DNA of 64,000 bases. Origin: CAZPWQ01 sp964590495. GTDB taxonomy: Bacteria; Bacteroidota; Rhodothermia; Balneolales; Balneolaceae. The stretch lies in contig CAZPWQ010000002.1 in assembly GCA_964590495.1 (NCBI GenBank), positions 1 through 64,000 on the forward strand, read 5' to 3'. The translations under genes were made by a program, and so were the position numbers. Shown here in pieces: positions 15,538 to 24,404 of the stretch (its first letter is position 1; every line of letters begins with the position of its first letter). Below the pieces are notes generated by a model. It had not been told where the DNA came from, did not search any database, and saw only the letters and a program-made list of their open reading frames with translations.

Positions 15538-18500
15538 ATGTTAGAATACACACTAAACATCCAGGAAAAGTTAGGTACTACATTCGGATTGCTCATGATT
15601 CTCCTTTTAATAGGAGTTTCTATTCCGGCTGAAGCCCAGGTTTTCGGGCATGCTGATGAAGAAAATACGCCTGCTTATGAGAAAGAATACCTGCAGGAAT
15701 TGGAATACAGAAATATAGGTCCTCATCGCGGGGGTCGTTCGGTTGCCGTCACGGGACATCCGGACCAGCCGCATATCTATTATACCGGTTTTACCGGCGG
15801 CGGTATCTACAAAACCACCGATGGCGGTAATAATTGGGTTAATGTTTCGGATGATTATTTTAAAACCGGCTCGGTCGGTGCCTTAACGGCAGCTCCCTCA
15901 AACAGTAATGTAATTTATGCCGGAATGGGTGAAACATGTATTCGCGGAAATATGTCGGCCGGTGATGGTATGTACAAATCGATGGATGGCGGTGATACAT
16001 GGGAACATATCGGGCTCGGCGACTCACACTTTATCGGTGAGATCGTGGTTCATCCAAAAGATGAAGATGTGGCATGGGCAGCTGTGATGGGACACGCTTT
16101 TGGAAATGAGGGTAATGAAGAACGGGGTATATTTAAAACAACAGATGGTGGAGAAACATGGAATAAAGTACTATATCATAACCAGCATACCGGTGCCGTG
16201 GATATTGAAGTGGATCCGGACAATCCCCGCATTTTGTACGCTTCGCTGTGGGAGGCGTATCGCAATCCCTGGGAGATGTCCAGCGGTGGGGAAGGCAGCG
16301 GACTTTATAAAAGTACCGACGGCGGAGAGACATGGGAAAATATTTCTCAGCGTCCCGGTATGCCCAAAGGATTGCTCGGTAAAATTGGCGTAGCTGTATC
16401 CCCTGTAAATCCCGATCGGATCTGGACTATCATCGAAAGTGAAAATGGCGGGGTTTTCCGCTCCGATGACAGCGGAAAAACATGGACCAGGGTAAACGAC
16501 AACCGAAATTTGCGCCAACGTGCCTGGTACTATACTCATATTACCGCCGGCACTGAAAACGAGAATGAAGTTTATGTACTGAATGTCGGCTTCTACAAAT
16601 CAATGGACGGAGGAAGTTCCTTCGACCGTATTGACACCCCCCACGGAGATCATCACGACCTGTGGATCTCTCCCAATGACGGTAATCGCATGATTGTTGC
16701 CGATGACGGCGGCGGACAGGTATCTTACAACGGAGGAAAAAGCTGGTCGTCGTATCATAAATATGCCACGGCGCAGTTTTACCAGGTTATTCTCGATAAC
16801 CAGTTCCCTTACTGGATTTATGGAGCCCAACAGGATAACAGCACGGTCGGTATCAAAAGCCGAACGGCAGGTTCCGGAATAACAGAAAGAGACTGGCGCC
16901 CGGTTGCCGGAGGAGAAAGTGGATACATAGTTCCTCATCCTGAAAATCCGGATATAACCTACGGTGGAAGTTACGGCGGATACTTTAACAAATTTAACGA
17001 TTTCACCCAGCAAAGCGACCGTATTGATGTATGGCCTGACAACCCCATGGGAGCCGGAGCTGAAGACCTTAAATACCGGTTCCAGTGGACATTCCCGATT
17101 TATATTTCTCCCCATAATCCCGACCTGCTCTATGCTACTTCGCAATATGTCCACCGGTCAAATGACGAAGGTAAAAGCTGGGAAACGATAAGCGGAGACC
17201 TGACCAGGAATGAGAAGGCAAAGCAGGGTGAGTCGGGCGGACCGATTACCAAGGATGACACCAGCGTTGAATATTATAATACGGTATTTACCTTTGCCGA
17301 ATCACCCGTCCGGAAGGGTGTTTTATGGAGTGGAGCCGATGACGGATTCATTCATGTAAGCCGCGATAACGGTAACAGCTGGACAAACGTTACTCCGGAA
17401 GGAATGCCCGAAGCGATGGCCAGCATTATTGAGCCATCCCCACATGATGCCGCCACAGCATACCTGGCTGCCACACGGTACAAATTTGATGACTTCTCCC
17501 CCATGTTATACAAGACCACCGACTACGGTCAAAGCTGGACTTCAATCACAGCTGGAATACCTGAAATGGACTTTACGCGTGTCATTCGTGAAGATCCCAA
17601 CAGGCAGGGGCTCCTTTATGCAGGAACAGAGACCGGCATATATGTTTCATTCGATTCCGGCGAAAACTGGCAGCCATTGCAGCTGAATCTGCCTGCGGTC
17701 CCGGTAACTGATCTGGCAGTACATGAACGTGATAAAGACCTCGTGGTGGCTACACAGGGACGTTCTTTCTGGATACTGGATGATCTGCCCGTACTTCACC
17801 AGCTAAGTGATGAGATAACCGGTGGTGATCATTATCTCTATCAGCCGGAAACCACCTATCTTTTTGGAAATCACCAGGATATTCAGCCCGGCCAGACAGT
17901 AGGTGAAAACCATAAGGATGGAGTGGTTGTGCATTACAACCTAAATGATGCCGGAGACAATGAAATTAAGCTGCAATTTGCAGAGTCTGACGGAAATGTT
18001 ATAAGAACCTTCTCAAGTAACGAGGACGTGGAGGGAAATGAAGTCGAAGAATCAGAAGAATTTTATGAAAAAGAGCATGAGGTCCCTTCTGATGTGATTA
18101 CCACCAAACAGGGATTAAATACTTTTACGTGGAATATGCGTTATCCCGGTGCAGCGGATCTGGAGGGCCGCCAAATACTCTGGGCCGGATCAACACGCGG
18201 ACCAACGGCTGTGCCCGGTGCTTACGAAGTTCGCCTGATCGTGGAAGATGAAGTTATAATGAGTCAGTCGTTTGAAATTACAAAAGATCCCCGAATAGAA
18301 ACCACTCAGGAAGATTTTGAAGCACAGTTTGGTCTACACCAAACCATCATCGCCAAACTTGATACTACGCATAAAACGATCAACAGAATCAGGGAAGTGC
18401 GAGAAGAACTTTCTGATTTCAAATCCGATTACAGTGAAAATTCCGAGGTTCAGGAACGCGCCGATGCCATGCTGGAGGTGTTATCGGAAGTCGAGGGAGA

Positions 18501-18753
18501 ACTCATGCAAACCAAGGCCGAGTCGTTCCAGGATGTCTTGAACTACCCCATCAAACTGAATAACAAACTCGCCTCGCTGGCCAGTACCGTGGCTACGGGT
18601 AACAGTCGTCCGACGCAACAGCAGTACGAGGTTTATGAGGATATTGCTGCCAGGGTAGATGAGCAGTTTGATCGAATAGAACCAATTCTAAAAGGTGAAA
18701 TGCCGGACCTTATTCAGGAAATCGAACAGGAAGCAATTCCAATAGATAATTAA
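15538..18753 (+). CDS. Large exported BNR/VPS10-like beta-propeller protein
   Basis: A 1071-residue exported protein. A signal peptide ends near AEAQ (residue 36). Residues about 50-760 are beta-propeller repeats of the BNR/sortilin type, with many Asp-box motifs: YKTTDGGNNW, YKSMDGGDTW, FKTTDGGETW, YKSTDGGETW, FRSDDSGKTW, VSRDNGNSW, YKTTDYGQSW and VSFDSGENW. The C-terminal 300 residues hold a beta-sandwich (about 780-930) and a helical end (about 945-1071). Family members are often labelled glycosyl hydrolase, but no glycosidase active site is evident, and peptidase-associated or binding roles are equally possible. It is monocistronic. Confidence 0.85.
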   Translation: MLEYTLNIQEKLGTTFGLLMILLLIGVSIPAEAQVFGHADEENTPAYEKEYLQELEYRNIGPHRGGRSVAVTGHPDQPHIYYTGFTGGGIYKTTDGGNNWVNVSDDYFKTGSVGALTAAPSNSNVIYAGMGETCIRGNMSAGDGMYKSMDGGDTWEHIGLGDSHFIGEIVVHPKDEDVAWAAVMGHAFGNEGNEERGIFKTTDGGETWNKVLYHNQHTGAVDIEVDPDNPRILYASLWEAYRNPWEMSSGGEGSGLYKSTDGGETWENISQRPGMPKGLLGKIGVAVSPVNPDRIWTIIESENGGVFRSDDSGKTWTRVNDNRNLRQRAWYYTHITAGTENENEVYVLNVGFYKSMDGGSSFDRIDTPHGDHHDLWISPNDGNRMIVADDGGGQVSYNGGKSWSSYHKYATAQFYQVILDNQFPYWIYGAQQDNSTVGIKSRTAGSGITERDWRPVAGGESGYIVPHPENPDITYGGSYGGYFNKFNDFTQQSDRIDVWPDNPMGAGAEDLKYRFQWTFPIYISPHNPDLLYATSQYVHRSNDEGKSWETISGDLTRNEKAKQGESGGPITKDDTSVEYYNTVFTFAESPVRKGVLWSGADDGFIHVSRDNGNSWTNVTPEGMPEAMASIIEPSPHDAATAYLAATRYKFDDFSPMLYKTTDYGQSWTSITAGIPEMDFTRVIREDPNRQGLLYAGTETGIYVSFDSGENWQPLQLNLPAVPVTDLAVHERDKDLVVATQGRSFWILDDLPVLHQLSDEITGGDHYLYQPETTYLFGNHQDIQPGQTVGENHKDGVVVHYNLNDAGDNEIKLQFAESDGNVIRTFSSNEDVEGNEVEESEEFYEKEHEVPSDVITTKQGLNTFTWNMRYPGAADLEGRQILWAGSTRGPTAVPGAYEVRLIVEDEVIMSQSFEITKDPRIETTQEDFEAQFGLHQTIIAKLDTTHKTINRIREVREELSDFKSDYSENSEVQERADAMLEVLSEVEGELMQTKAESFQDVLNYPIKLNNKLASLASTVATGNSRPTQQQYEVYEDIAARVDEQFDRIEPILKGEMPDLIQEIEQEAIPIDN

Positions 18754-18834
18754 AAAAGGAATGGACTATCTTGTTTTGGACTATTTGATATTGGAATGAC
18801 AGACAAAATCGGATGCCCGCCTGGCGGGTTAGAA

Positions 18835-18858
18835 GATTCAAGCGTGGACGCTTGAATC
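18835..18858. repeat. GATTCAAGCGT palindrome, copy 1
   Basis: GATTCAAGCGT (18835-18845) and ACGCTTGAATC (18848-18858) form a perfect 11-bp palindrome around GG. A degenerate half, ACGTTTGAATC, follows at 18871-18881. A second copy of the palindrome is at 43950-43973. It lies between the convergent BNR gene and mscS. Confidence 0.7.
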
Positions 18859-18898
18859 AGCTACCGGAAGACGTTTGAATCAGTATCCATTTATAGTT

Positions 18899-19774
18899 TT
18901 ATTCGTTTTTCAGCGGAACTTCGACTGAGCTTCGAAGGTGCAGATCGCGCTGGGGGAATGGAATTTCAACATTATACTTCCTGAAAGTACGTACGATTGC
19001 CTGGTTTAGTTCATTTCTTATTTCCGGGTAATCCTTCACGTCTCCTATCCATGTCCTCAGCTGCATATTCCAGGAAGAATCACCAAATTCTGTCAGGTGT
19101 ACAGCGGGCGCGGGCTTTTTAAGCACTCTGTCATTGTTATCAGCTACTTCCTGTAGCGCTTTTAAGACGTTATCGAGGTCCGATCCATAAGCTACACCAA
19201 CTTTAACATCCAGCCGGTAAGTGGGATCACCGTGAGAATAGTTCACAACGTCTTTCGATACAAACTCGGAATTAGGAACGATAATAGAAATATTGTTGAC
19301 CGTTCGCACCATGGTAGATCGTATGTTGATCTCCATGATATCTCCTTCAATATCACTTACCATCACCCGGTCACCTACACTGATAGGACGTTCAAATAAT
19401 ATAATAAGACCGGATATAAAATTAGCCGTAATATTCTGGAGTCCAAATCCTATTCCTACTGAAAGAAGCCCTATTATTACCGTCAGGCTGCTAAGATCTA
19501 TTCCCACAAACTCAAATGATATCAGCACCCCGATGGTAATGATGATGTACTGACTAATCCGGGAGAGCGTATAACCGGTTCCCTCATCAATTTTAAACCT
19601 TTTAAAGAGGCGCCGGCTCAGCATTCGCCTGGTTATTATTCCCACTATGATGAATACTGTGAGAAGCAGAAACAGAATCAGAATAGAAGAAATTGTAATT
19701 GGAGTCTGATTAACGCTGAATAGTGTATAATTCAGAATCTCATTCAATATGCCTGGCAATTCTTCAAATGTCAT
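18899..19774 (-). CDS. MscS-family mechanosensitive channel
   Basis: A 291-residue small-conductance mechanosensitive channel that releases solutes on hypo-osmotic shock. Membrane helices are at about residues 24-48, 68-88 and 93-127. The pore helix shows GLLSVGIGFGLQNITANFISGLIILFERP in part as VGIGFGLQN, the glycine-alanine rich lining of MscS. The beta domain follows with VGDRVMVSDIEGDI and TVNNISIIVPNSEF, then an alpha/beta C-terminus. The length is close to Escherichia coli MscS (286). It stands alone on the minus strand. Confidence 0.94.
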   Translation of the reverse strand: MTFEELPGILNEILNYTLFSVNQTPITISSILILFLLLTVFIIVGIITRRMLSRRLFKRFKIDEGTGYTLSRISQYIIITIGVLISFEFVGIDLSSLTVIIGLLSVGIGFGLQNITANFISGLIILFERPISVGDRVMVSDIEGDIMEINIRSTMVRTVNNISIIVPNSEFVSKDVVNYSHGDPTYRLDVKVGVAYGSDLDNVLKALQEVADNNDRVLKKPAPAVHLTEFGDSSWNMQLRTWIGDVKDYPEIRNELNQAIVRTFRKYNVEIPFPQRDLHLRSSVEVPLKNE

Positions 19775-19953
19775 ACAGAGAACTTGTTATCATTTTGTAT
19801 ATATAACGATACGTAAAATTAGAACGGCTGACAACCCGGTATCGGTTTCCAGAGATGGTTAGGCTAATCTTTGGCATTGAATCTAGCTCTCGATTGCGGT
19901 ATTTTCTCCATTCTTCTTTACCAACTGCAAGATTAACATTAAATCATTGAAAC

Positions 19954-20511
19954 ATGCGCATCATTATTTTCGGCCCGCCCGGAGCAGGAAAAGGAACCCA
20001 GGCAAAACTGATCAGCAAAGAATATGACATTCCCCACCTTTCGACGGGAGAAATATTTCGTTCGGCCATCCAAAACGAAACAAAACTCGGTAAAGAAGTA
20101 AAATCCATTCTTGATGCCGGAGATCTTGTGCCCGATGATAAAGTTGTTGCTCTTGTCGAGGAAGAGCTTAAAGATTCCAGGTACGACAGCGGCTATATCC
20201 TCGATGGATTTCCTCGCACCATTCCCCAGGCCAAAGCCTTCGATAAAATTCTTTCGGAACACGGTGAATCCCTAAATGCATTTATTCAGCTGAGGGTACC
20301 TGAAAACGAACTTATTGACAGGATCCTGAGCCGCGGTGAAGGCCGCTCGGATGACAGCCCGGAAAAAGTAAAAAACAGGTTGAACGTTTATTGGAAAGAG
20401 ACACTCCCGGTTCTTAACCATTATAAAGAACAGGGACTGGTAGAAGAAATCGATGGCGTGGGTTCTATAGAAGACATATTTGACAGGATTAAGAATGCTG
20501 TCAACCAATAA
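19954..20511 (+). CDS. adk: Adenylate kinase
   Basis: A 185-residue nucleoside monophosphate kinase that interconverts ATP, ADP and AMP. The P-loop is GPPGAGKGTQAK at the N-terminus, the AMP-binding segment is HLSTGEIFRSAI, and the conserved DGFPRTIPQAKAF follows. The LID is the short form (RGEGRSDDSPEKVKNRL) without zinc cysteines, usual in Bacteroidota. A hairpin of AATTGGTT/AACCAATT lies at 20553-20578 after the gene and may end transcription. No secY or other ribosomal-operon neighbour is present. Confidence 0.96.
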   Translation: MRIIIFGPPGAGKGTQAKLISKEYDIPHLSTGEIFRSAIQNETKLGKEVKSILDAGDLVPDDKVVALVEEELKDSRYDSGYILDGFPRTIPQAKAFDKILSEHGESLNAFIQLRVPENELIDRILSRGEGRSDDSPEKVKNRLNVYWKETLPVLNHYKEQGLVEEIDGVGSIEDIFDRIKNAVNQ

Positions 20512-20552
20512 CCTGGAAGTACTTATAATATAAGCTGAATTTGAGCTTAATC

Positions 20553-20578
20553 AATTGGTTAGGTGCCACCAACCAATT
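20553..20578. terminator. Hairpin between adk and the metalloenzyme gene
   Basis: AATTGGTT (20553-20560) pairs with AACCAATT (20571-20578) around a loop that can itself pair (GGTGCCACC). No T-run follows. It lies in the gap between convergent genes. Confidence 0.35.
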
Positions 20579-20651
20579 CATATCTGCACCAGGTGGGACC
20601 CTTAATTCTTCCATAAGCTCATAATGGGCCGGCGCTAGAATTATTAGTTTA

Positions 20652-21566
20652 TTAACCGATTGATTGGTTAGTAATTTTAAGCAGCCTTATAATAGCCGGG
20701 GTTACATCGATTATGCTCTCGGCAGATGCAAATAATTCCGTGCCTGATCCGGAGACAAACAATGGTACTTTGTTGAAAGTGTGGGTTTTAGTGGAGAGGT
20801 CCTCGACATTACCATGGTCACTCGAAAGTATCAGAGTCGTATTTCGGCTTTTATTGCGGATTAAATGGCACAAAAACCGATCGTAGATCGATAACACCGA
20901 TTCAGCATGCTTACTATTCTGGCTGTGTCCGGCTTTGTCACTCAAATAGTATTCGTGTAAAAGCAGATCAAATCTTTCCGATTGTTTTAAAAGTCTATTA
21001 GCTGCTGTTTCCGGCTCAATAACCGGAACTTTTATATTAAGATGGTCCCGCCAGGCTTCCTGTGTAATTCCGGCAGTAATAGCTTTACCATTTTTCACGT
21101 CTTCAGTTGTATTGAGTACAACATCTGCACTTCTTGCCATCAATGTTGTACAACTCCAGCGATCCCGCTTCGTCGCCTTCCTGAAAAAAATTTCCGGGTA
21201 GGCATTAATAAAATGACAGCTCTTATTTATTTTTTGGGCCTTGTTAAACAAGCTCTGTTCCTTCAGCAAATGTTTAATACCCGAGTGGGGAAACGGACCA
21301 AAATGTTTGCCTATCTCTCTTGCTGCATTCTCTCCCGATAGAAGGGAAGCTTGTCCGGTCCCGCTCTGTGGCAGTCCCTCTACTCCCAGGCAGGCATCGA
21401 TAGGCTTAAAAAGAAAAGAGTTATCCCTTACTTCCTTTGCACTCTCTGTGAAAGGCTGATATCCACACATGGCAGAGAATCCGCGGTATTTTTTAATATA
21501 AAAGGGATTGGAAGGTGAATCACTGCCAAGTCCTACGCCGTCGATAAATAAAAATATTACTGACAT
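20652..21566 (-). CDS. Phosphoglyceromutase-like metalloenzyme
   Basis: A 304-residue member of the alkaline phosphatase / independent phosphoglycerate mutase metalloenzyme superfamily. The N-terminal metal site is FLFIDGVGLGSD, the presumed nucleophile loop is GLPQSGTGQASLLSGENA, and a second metal site is LSSDHGNVEDLSTKTHT. The sequence lacks the large extra domain of classical GpmI (about 510 residues), so it belongs to the short, mostly uncharacterised group. The substrate is unknown; phosphotransfer or phosphate hydrolysis is expected. It is transcribed toward adk and away from dtd's end. Confidence 0.8.
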   Translation of the reverse strand: MSVIFLFIDGVGLGSDSPSNPFYIKKYRGFSAMCGYQPFTESAKEVRDNSFLFKPIDACLGVEGLPQSGTGQASLLSGENAAREIGKHFGPFPHSGIKHLLKEQSLFNKAQKINKSCHFINAYPEIFFRKATKRDRWSCTTLMARSADVVLNTTEDVKNGKAITAGITQEAWRDHLNIKVPVIEPETAANRLLKQSERFDLLLHEYYLSDKAGHSQNSKHAESVLSIYDRFLCHLIRNKSRNTTLILSSDHGNVEDLSTKTHTFNKVPLFVSGSGTELFASAESIIDVTPAIIRLLKITNQSIG

Positions 21567-21888
21567 TAATTTCTATTAGTAGCTTTTTCAGTGAGAATAA
21601 TAATTTTCTCAAAATACCTTCTAACCTGCACTTCTAACAAAAAAATAGCTGAGGCGAAGAGTAAATGGTGAAATGATACGGCCGGCCGATTTCGCGTTCT
21701 TCAGGCCGGTGTCGGGATCATCAATAAATTTTATTATGTCTGGCTATTTCACAAAGTTGCCCGAAGGAGGCCCCAAGGCCCCCCCGATGGATCGGGGGTG
21801 TAACTCTGTGCTTCCTTTTGCCCTGGCCATCCCTTTGGGAGTGCTTCTTCGTGTAACAGCTTTAAGAAGCAGCCTATCATAGCCATAT
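21567..21888. other. GC-rich non-coding gap with hairpins
   Basis: No credible gene is seen. CCCCCGAT (21781-21788) and ATCGGGGG (21791-21798) form a near-perfect 18-bp palindrome inside a longer, looser pair, CACAAAGTT (about 21749) with AACTCTGTG (about 21802). GCTTCTT (21843-21849) and AAGAAGC (21864-21870) form another hairpin just after the dtd stop codon, a possible dtd terminator. The GC-rich block differs from the AT-rich flanks and looks like a dispersed repeat or decayed insertion. Confidence 0.5.
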
Positions 21889-22329
21889 TTATCTTTCCAG
21901 TAGAATTGTAACGGGACCGTCATTGTGAAGGTGTACATCCATATAAGAGCCAAATTCACCGGTTTCTACCTTGGATTCTAAATTTAATTTAAAGTATTCA
22001 ACTATTTTATGGTACAATTCACGTGCTTTATTTGGCTTTGCAGCCTTTGTATAACTGGGGCGGTTACCCTTCCTGGCATCACCATACAAAGTAAACTGAG
22101 GCACAACCAACAGCCCTCCATTGACATCCTTGACTGAATAATTCATAAGCCCATCTTCATCACCAAAAATGCGCATATTCAAAACTTTTTCGCACATCCA
22201 TTCTACCATTTCTTCTGAATCATCCTCATGGATTCCCACCAACAACAACAGCCCGTTATCAATTCTCCCAATTTGTTTCTCTTCTACCAGTACGGACGCT
22301 TCAGAAACACGCTGAATCACAAATTTCAT
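21889..22329 (-). CDS. dtd: D-aminoacyl-tRNA deacylase
   Basis: A 146-residue Dtd that removes D-amino acids, and glycine misattached to tRNA-Ala, from tRNAs. The N-terminus MKFVIQRVSEASV, the LLLLVGIHEDD segment, the VVPQFTLYGDARKGNRPSY region and the C-terminal DGPVTILLER are all family signatures. The usual SQFTL is PQFTL here; the rest of the motif and the cis-GP pair (DGPVT) are intact, so activity is expected. It reads away from the oriC-like cluster that begins about 20 bases upstream of its start. Confidence 0.95.
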   Translation of the reverse strand: MKFVIQRVSEASVLVEEKQIGRIDNGLLLLVGIHEDDSEEMVEWMCEKVLNMRIFGDEDGLMNYSVKDVNGGLLVVPQFTLYGDARKGNRPSYTKAAKPNKARELYHKIVEYFKLNLESKVETGEFGSYMDVHLHNDGPVTILLER

Positions 22330-22350
22330 ATCAATTTCTGTTAATAATTA

Positions 22351-22706
22351 TGTGGATTACTATGTTGATAACTAACATATAAGATAAGGATCCATAAACC
22401 ATAAAAAATTCTCCACAGCTATTAACATGGAGCAGAAATTTTCCACAGGTTATACAGTAAAGTTTCTCTGTATATAAGAAATATTGGACAGGTTTTATTT
22501 GTGTGAATTGTGGAAAACTATTTTAATGTTCTTCTAAGTTCTTGTTTTTATTAAAATAGTTATCAACAAAATAATCCACATTATTTTTTTTAACTTGTCG
22601 CCTATGTGTAGAAAAAAGTTTTCCACTTATCAACAGGTACTACTATGTACTACAAACATATTAAACTAATTATTACAAGGGTTCCCGGGTGGAAAATTGT
22701 GGAGAA
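22351..22706. other. Candidate chromosomal replication origin (oriC)
   Basis: Ten DnaA-box-like 9-mers lie within 356 bases. Exact TTATCAACA boxes are at 22363-22371 (reverse), 22560-22568 and 22627-22635. TTTTCCACA is at 22439-22447 and 22509-22517 (reverse). TAATCCACA is at 22351-22359 (reverse) and 22572-22580. TTCTCCACA is at 22409-22417 and 22698-22706 (reverse). TTTTCCACT is at 22619-22627. AT-rich stretches that could unwind lie at 22537-22600, and TACTACTA-type triplets follow the 22627 box. The region is free of genes and lies between outward-reading dtd and the purM operon. Confidence 0.8.
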
Positions 22707-22857
22707 ATAAACCTTAAAAAAAACTTCATAATTTCTATATTGATATCGGTTTCAGTTGAGAACCCAATCGAAGTTTCCTGTTCATATAACAGACATCTTT
22801 TAGACGGTTTCCATCATGGCGTACCGAGTTTATTTTAAAGAAATACCGTTCCGATTT

Positions 22858-23379
22858 ATGGAAAATATTAAATATCCTATAGGCAGATACCAGCCTCCAA
22901 AACAAATATCACTTGACAATATCTATGGATGGATTGGTGATATAGAAATTTTTCCAGCGGATCTGAAAAAAGAATCTCTCCCTCTCTCCGATGAACAGCT
23001 CGATACTCCATACCGTGAAAAAGGCTGGACCATACGTCAACTGATTCACCATATTGCCGACAGTCACACAAATGCCTACATACGGGTTAAACTTACCCTA
23101 ACAGAAGAATGTCCCACTATCAAAGATTATCAACAGGACCGGTGGGCTGAACTTGCAGACAGTACTCTGCCACTTGAATCGTCGCTGAAGATAATTGAGG
23201 CCATTCACGAACGTTGGGTATATCTTTTAAAAAAACTAGATTCTGATCAATTGAACAGGGAACTCATCCATCCGAAGTCGGGAAAAATGATTTTGAAAAG
23301 TCTGATCGGACTGTACGCCTGGCATGGGAAGCATCATCTGGCTCACATTACATCCCTCAAAAAGAGAAATAACTGGTAA
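22858..23379 (+). CDS. DinB/YfiT-family putative metal-dependent transferase
   Basis: A 173-residue DinB-superfamily four-helix protein of the YfiT type. It starts with MENIKYPIGRYQPP, the usual YfiT N-terminus, so I chose ATG 22858 over 22816, which would add 14 residues without homology. Metal-ligand histidines are expected in LIHHIADSHTN and in the C-terminal WHGKHHLAHI. Relatives include bacillithiol S-transferases and uncharacterised hydrolases. Only two bases separate it from purM, so the two are cotranscribed. The low-GC-Gram-positive thiol bacillithiol is also reported from some Bacteroidota-related groups, which fits a thiol-transferase role, but this is inference. Confidence 0.88.
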   Translation: MENIKYPIGRYQPPKQISLDNIYGWIGDIEIFPADLKKESLPLSDEQLDTPYREKGWTIRQLIHHIADSHTNAYIRVKLTLTEECPTIKDYQQDRWAELADSTLPLESSLKIIEAIHERWVYLLKKLDSDQLNRELIHPKSGKMILKSLIGLYAWHGKHHLAHITSLKKRNNW

Positions 23380-23381
23380 TA

Positions 23382-24386
23382 ATGTCTAAGAAACGGTTCA
23401 CATACAAAGATTCGGGCGTTGATATTGAAGCAGGCGAAAAGATGATAGAATCCATTAAGGATGTCGTCAAGGAAACTCATAGTGATGCTGTACTAAGTAA
23501 TATCGGCGGATTCGGCGGTTTTTTTCGTCCTGATCTCAGCGGTTACGATGATCCTGTTTTTGTGAGCAGTGTTGACGGGGTAGGTACCAAATTAATTGTA
23601 GCCTTTAAAGCCGGAAAATATGATACTGTGGGACAGGATCTGGTAAACCACTGTGTAAATGACATTGCAGTATGTGGAGCGGAACCGCTGTTTTTTTTGG
23701 ATTATTTTTCCACAGGAAAACTTAAGCAGGAAGTAGGTTACCAGGTTGTAAAAGGTTTTGCCAAAGCATGCAAGGAGAACGGTGTAGCTCTCATAGGCGG
23801 GGAAACAGCTGAAATGCCCGACATCTACAGCGAAGGAGAGTTTGATCTGGCCGGAACCATAGTCGGAATGGTAGATCGTGACAATGTAATTGATGGTAAA
23901 CGGATCCAAAAAGGAGATCGGTTGATTGGTTTCAAAAGCACAGGTCTGCATACCAACGGCTATTCTCTGGCACGAAAGGTTTTATTCTCAAAATATAAGG
24001 TTAGCGACTATGTGGATGATCTCGGAGCTACGGTGGGAGAAGCAATGCTGGCGGTTCACAAGTCGTATCAGCAAGTAATACGATCACTGCGGGATGAAGA
24101 ATGTGTTCATGGATTTTCTCATATCACGGGCGGCGGTATTATTGGTAATACAAAACGTATTGTGGCGGAAGGTCTGTCAATAGTAATTGATTGGCAGTCG
24201 TGGAAGCGGCCACCAATATTTAAGCTTATCAAAGAGTTGGGGAATGTTCCCGAGGAAGACATGCGGGCGACATTTAACCTTGGTATTGGACTCATAGTTG
24301 TTGTTCATCCGGAGGAAATTGATATTGTGCGACAAAAAGCAGAAGAGCAAAATGAAGAAGTGTTTGAGATCGGAACTATTCAATAA
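23382..24386 (+). CDS. purM: Phosphoribosylformylglycinamidine cyclo-ligase (AIR synthetase)
   Basis: A 334-residue enzyme of de novo purine synthesis that closes FGAM to AIR using ATP. Signatures are YKDSGVDIEAGE at the N-terminus, SSVDGVGTKLIVA, the HCVNDIAVCGAEPLFFLDY segment, LIGGETAEMPDIY, and the GLHTNGYSLARKV and HITGGGIIGNTKRI parts of the AIRS C domain. It is second in a compact unit with the DinB-family gene (gap 2) and an alpha/beta hydrolase (gap 18). No other pur gene is in the window. Confidence 0.96.
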   Translation: MSKKRFTYKDSGVDIEAGEKMIESIKDVVKETHSDAVLSNIGGFGGFFRPDLSGYDDPVFVSSVDGVGTKLIVAFKAGKYDTVGQDLVNHCVNDIAVCGAEPLFFLDYFSTGKLKQEVGYQVVKGFAKACKENGVALIGGETAEMPDIYSEGEFDLAGTIVGMVDRDNVIDGKRIQKGDRLIGFKSTGLHTNGYSLARKVLFSKYKVSDYVDDLGATVGEAMLAVHKSYQQVIRSLRDEECVHGFSHITGGGIIGNTKRIVAEGLSIVIDWQSWKRPPIFKLIKELGNVPEEDMRATFNLGIGLIVVVHPEEIDIVRQKAEEQNEEVFEIGTIQ

Positions 24387-24404
24387 TTTATAATACTGAT
24401 TATA

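Noticed and set aside
15538..18753. Sialidase or glycosidase function for the BNR protein
   Set aside because: Asp-box repeats alone do not show activity; no sialidase arginine triad could be identified.
21744..21959. Minus-strand 71-codon frame over the GC-rich block
   Set aside because: It overlaps the dtd 3' end in another frame and runs through hairpins; more likely repeat sequence than a gene.
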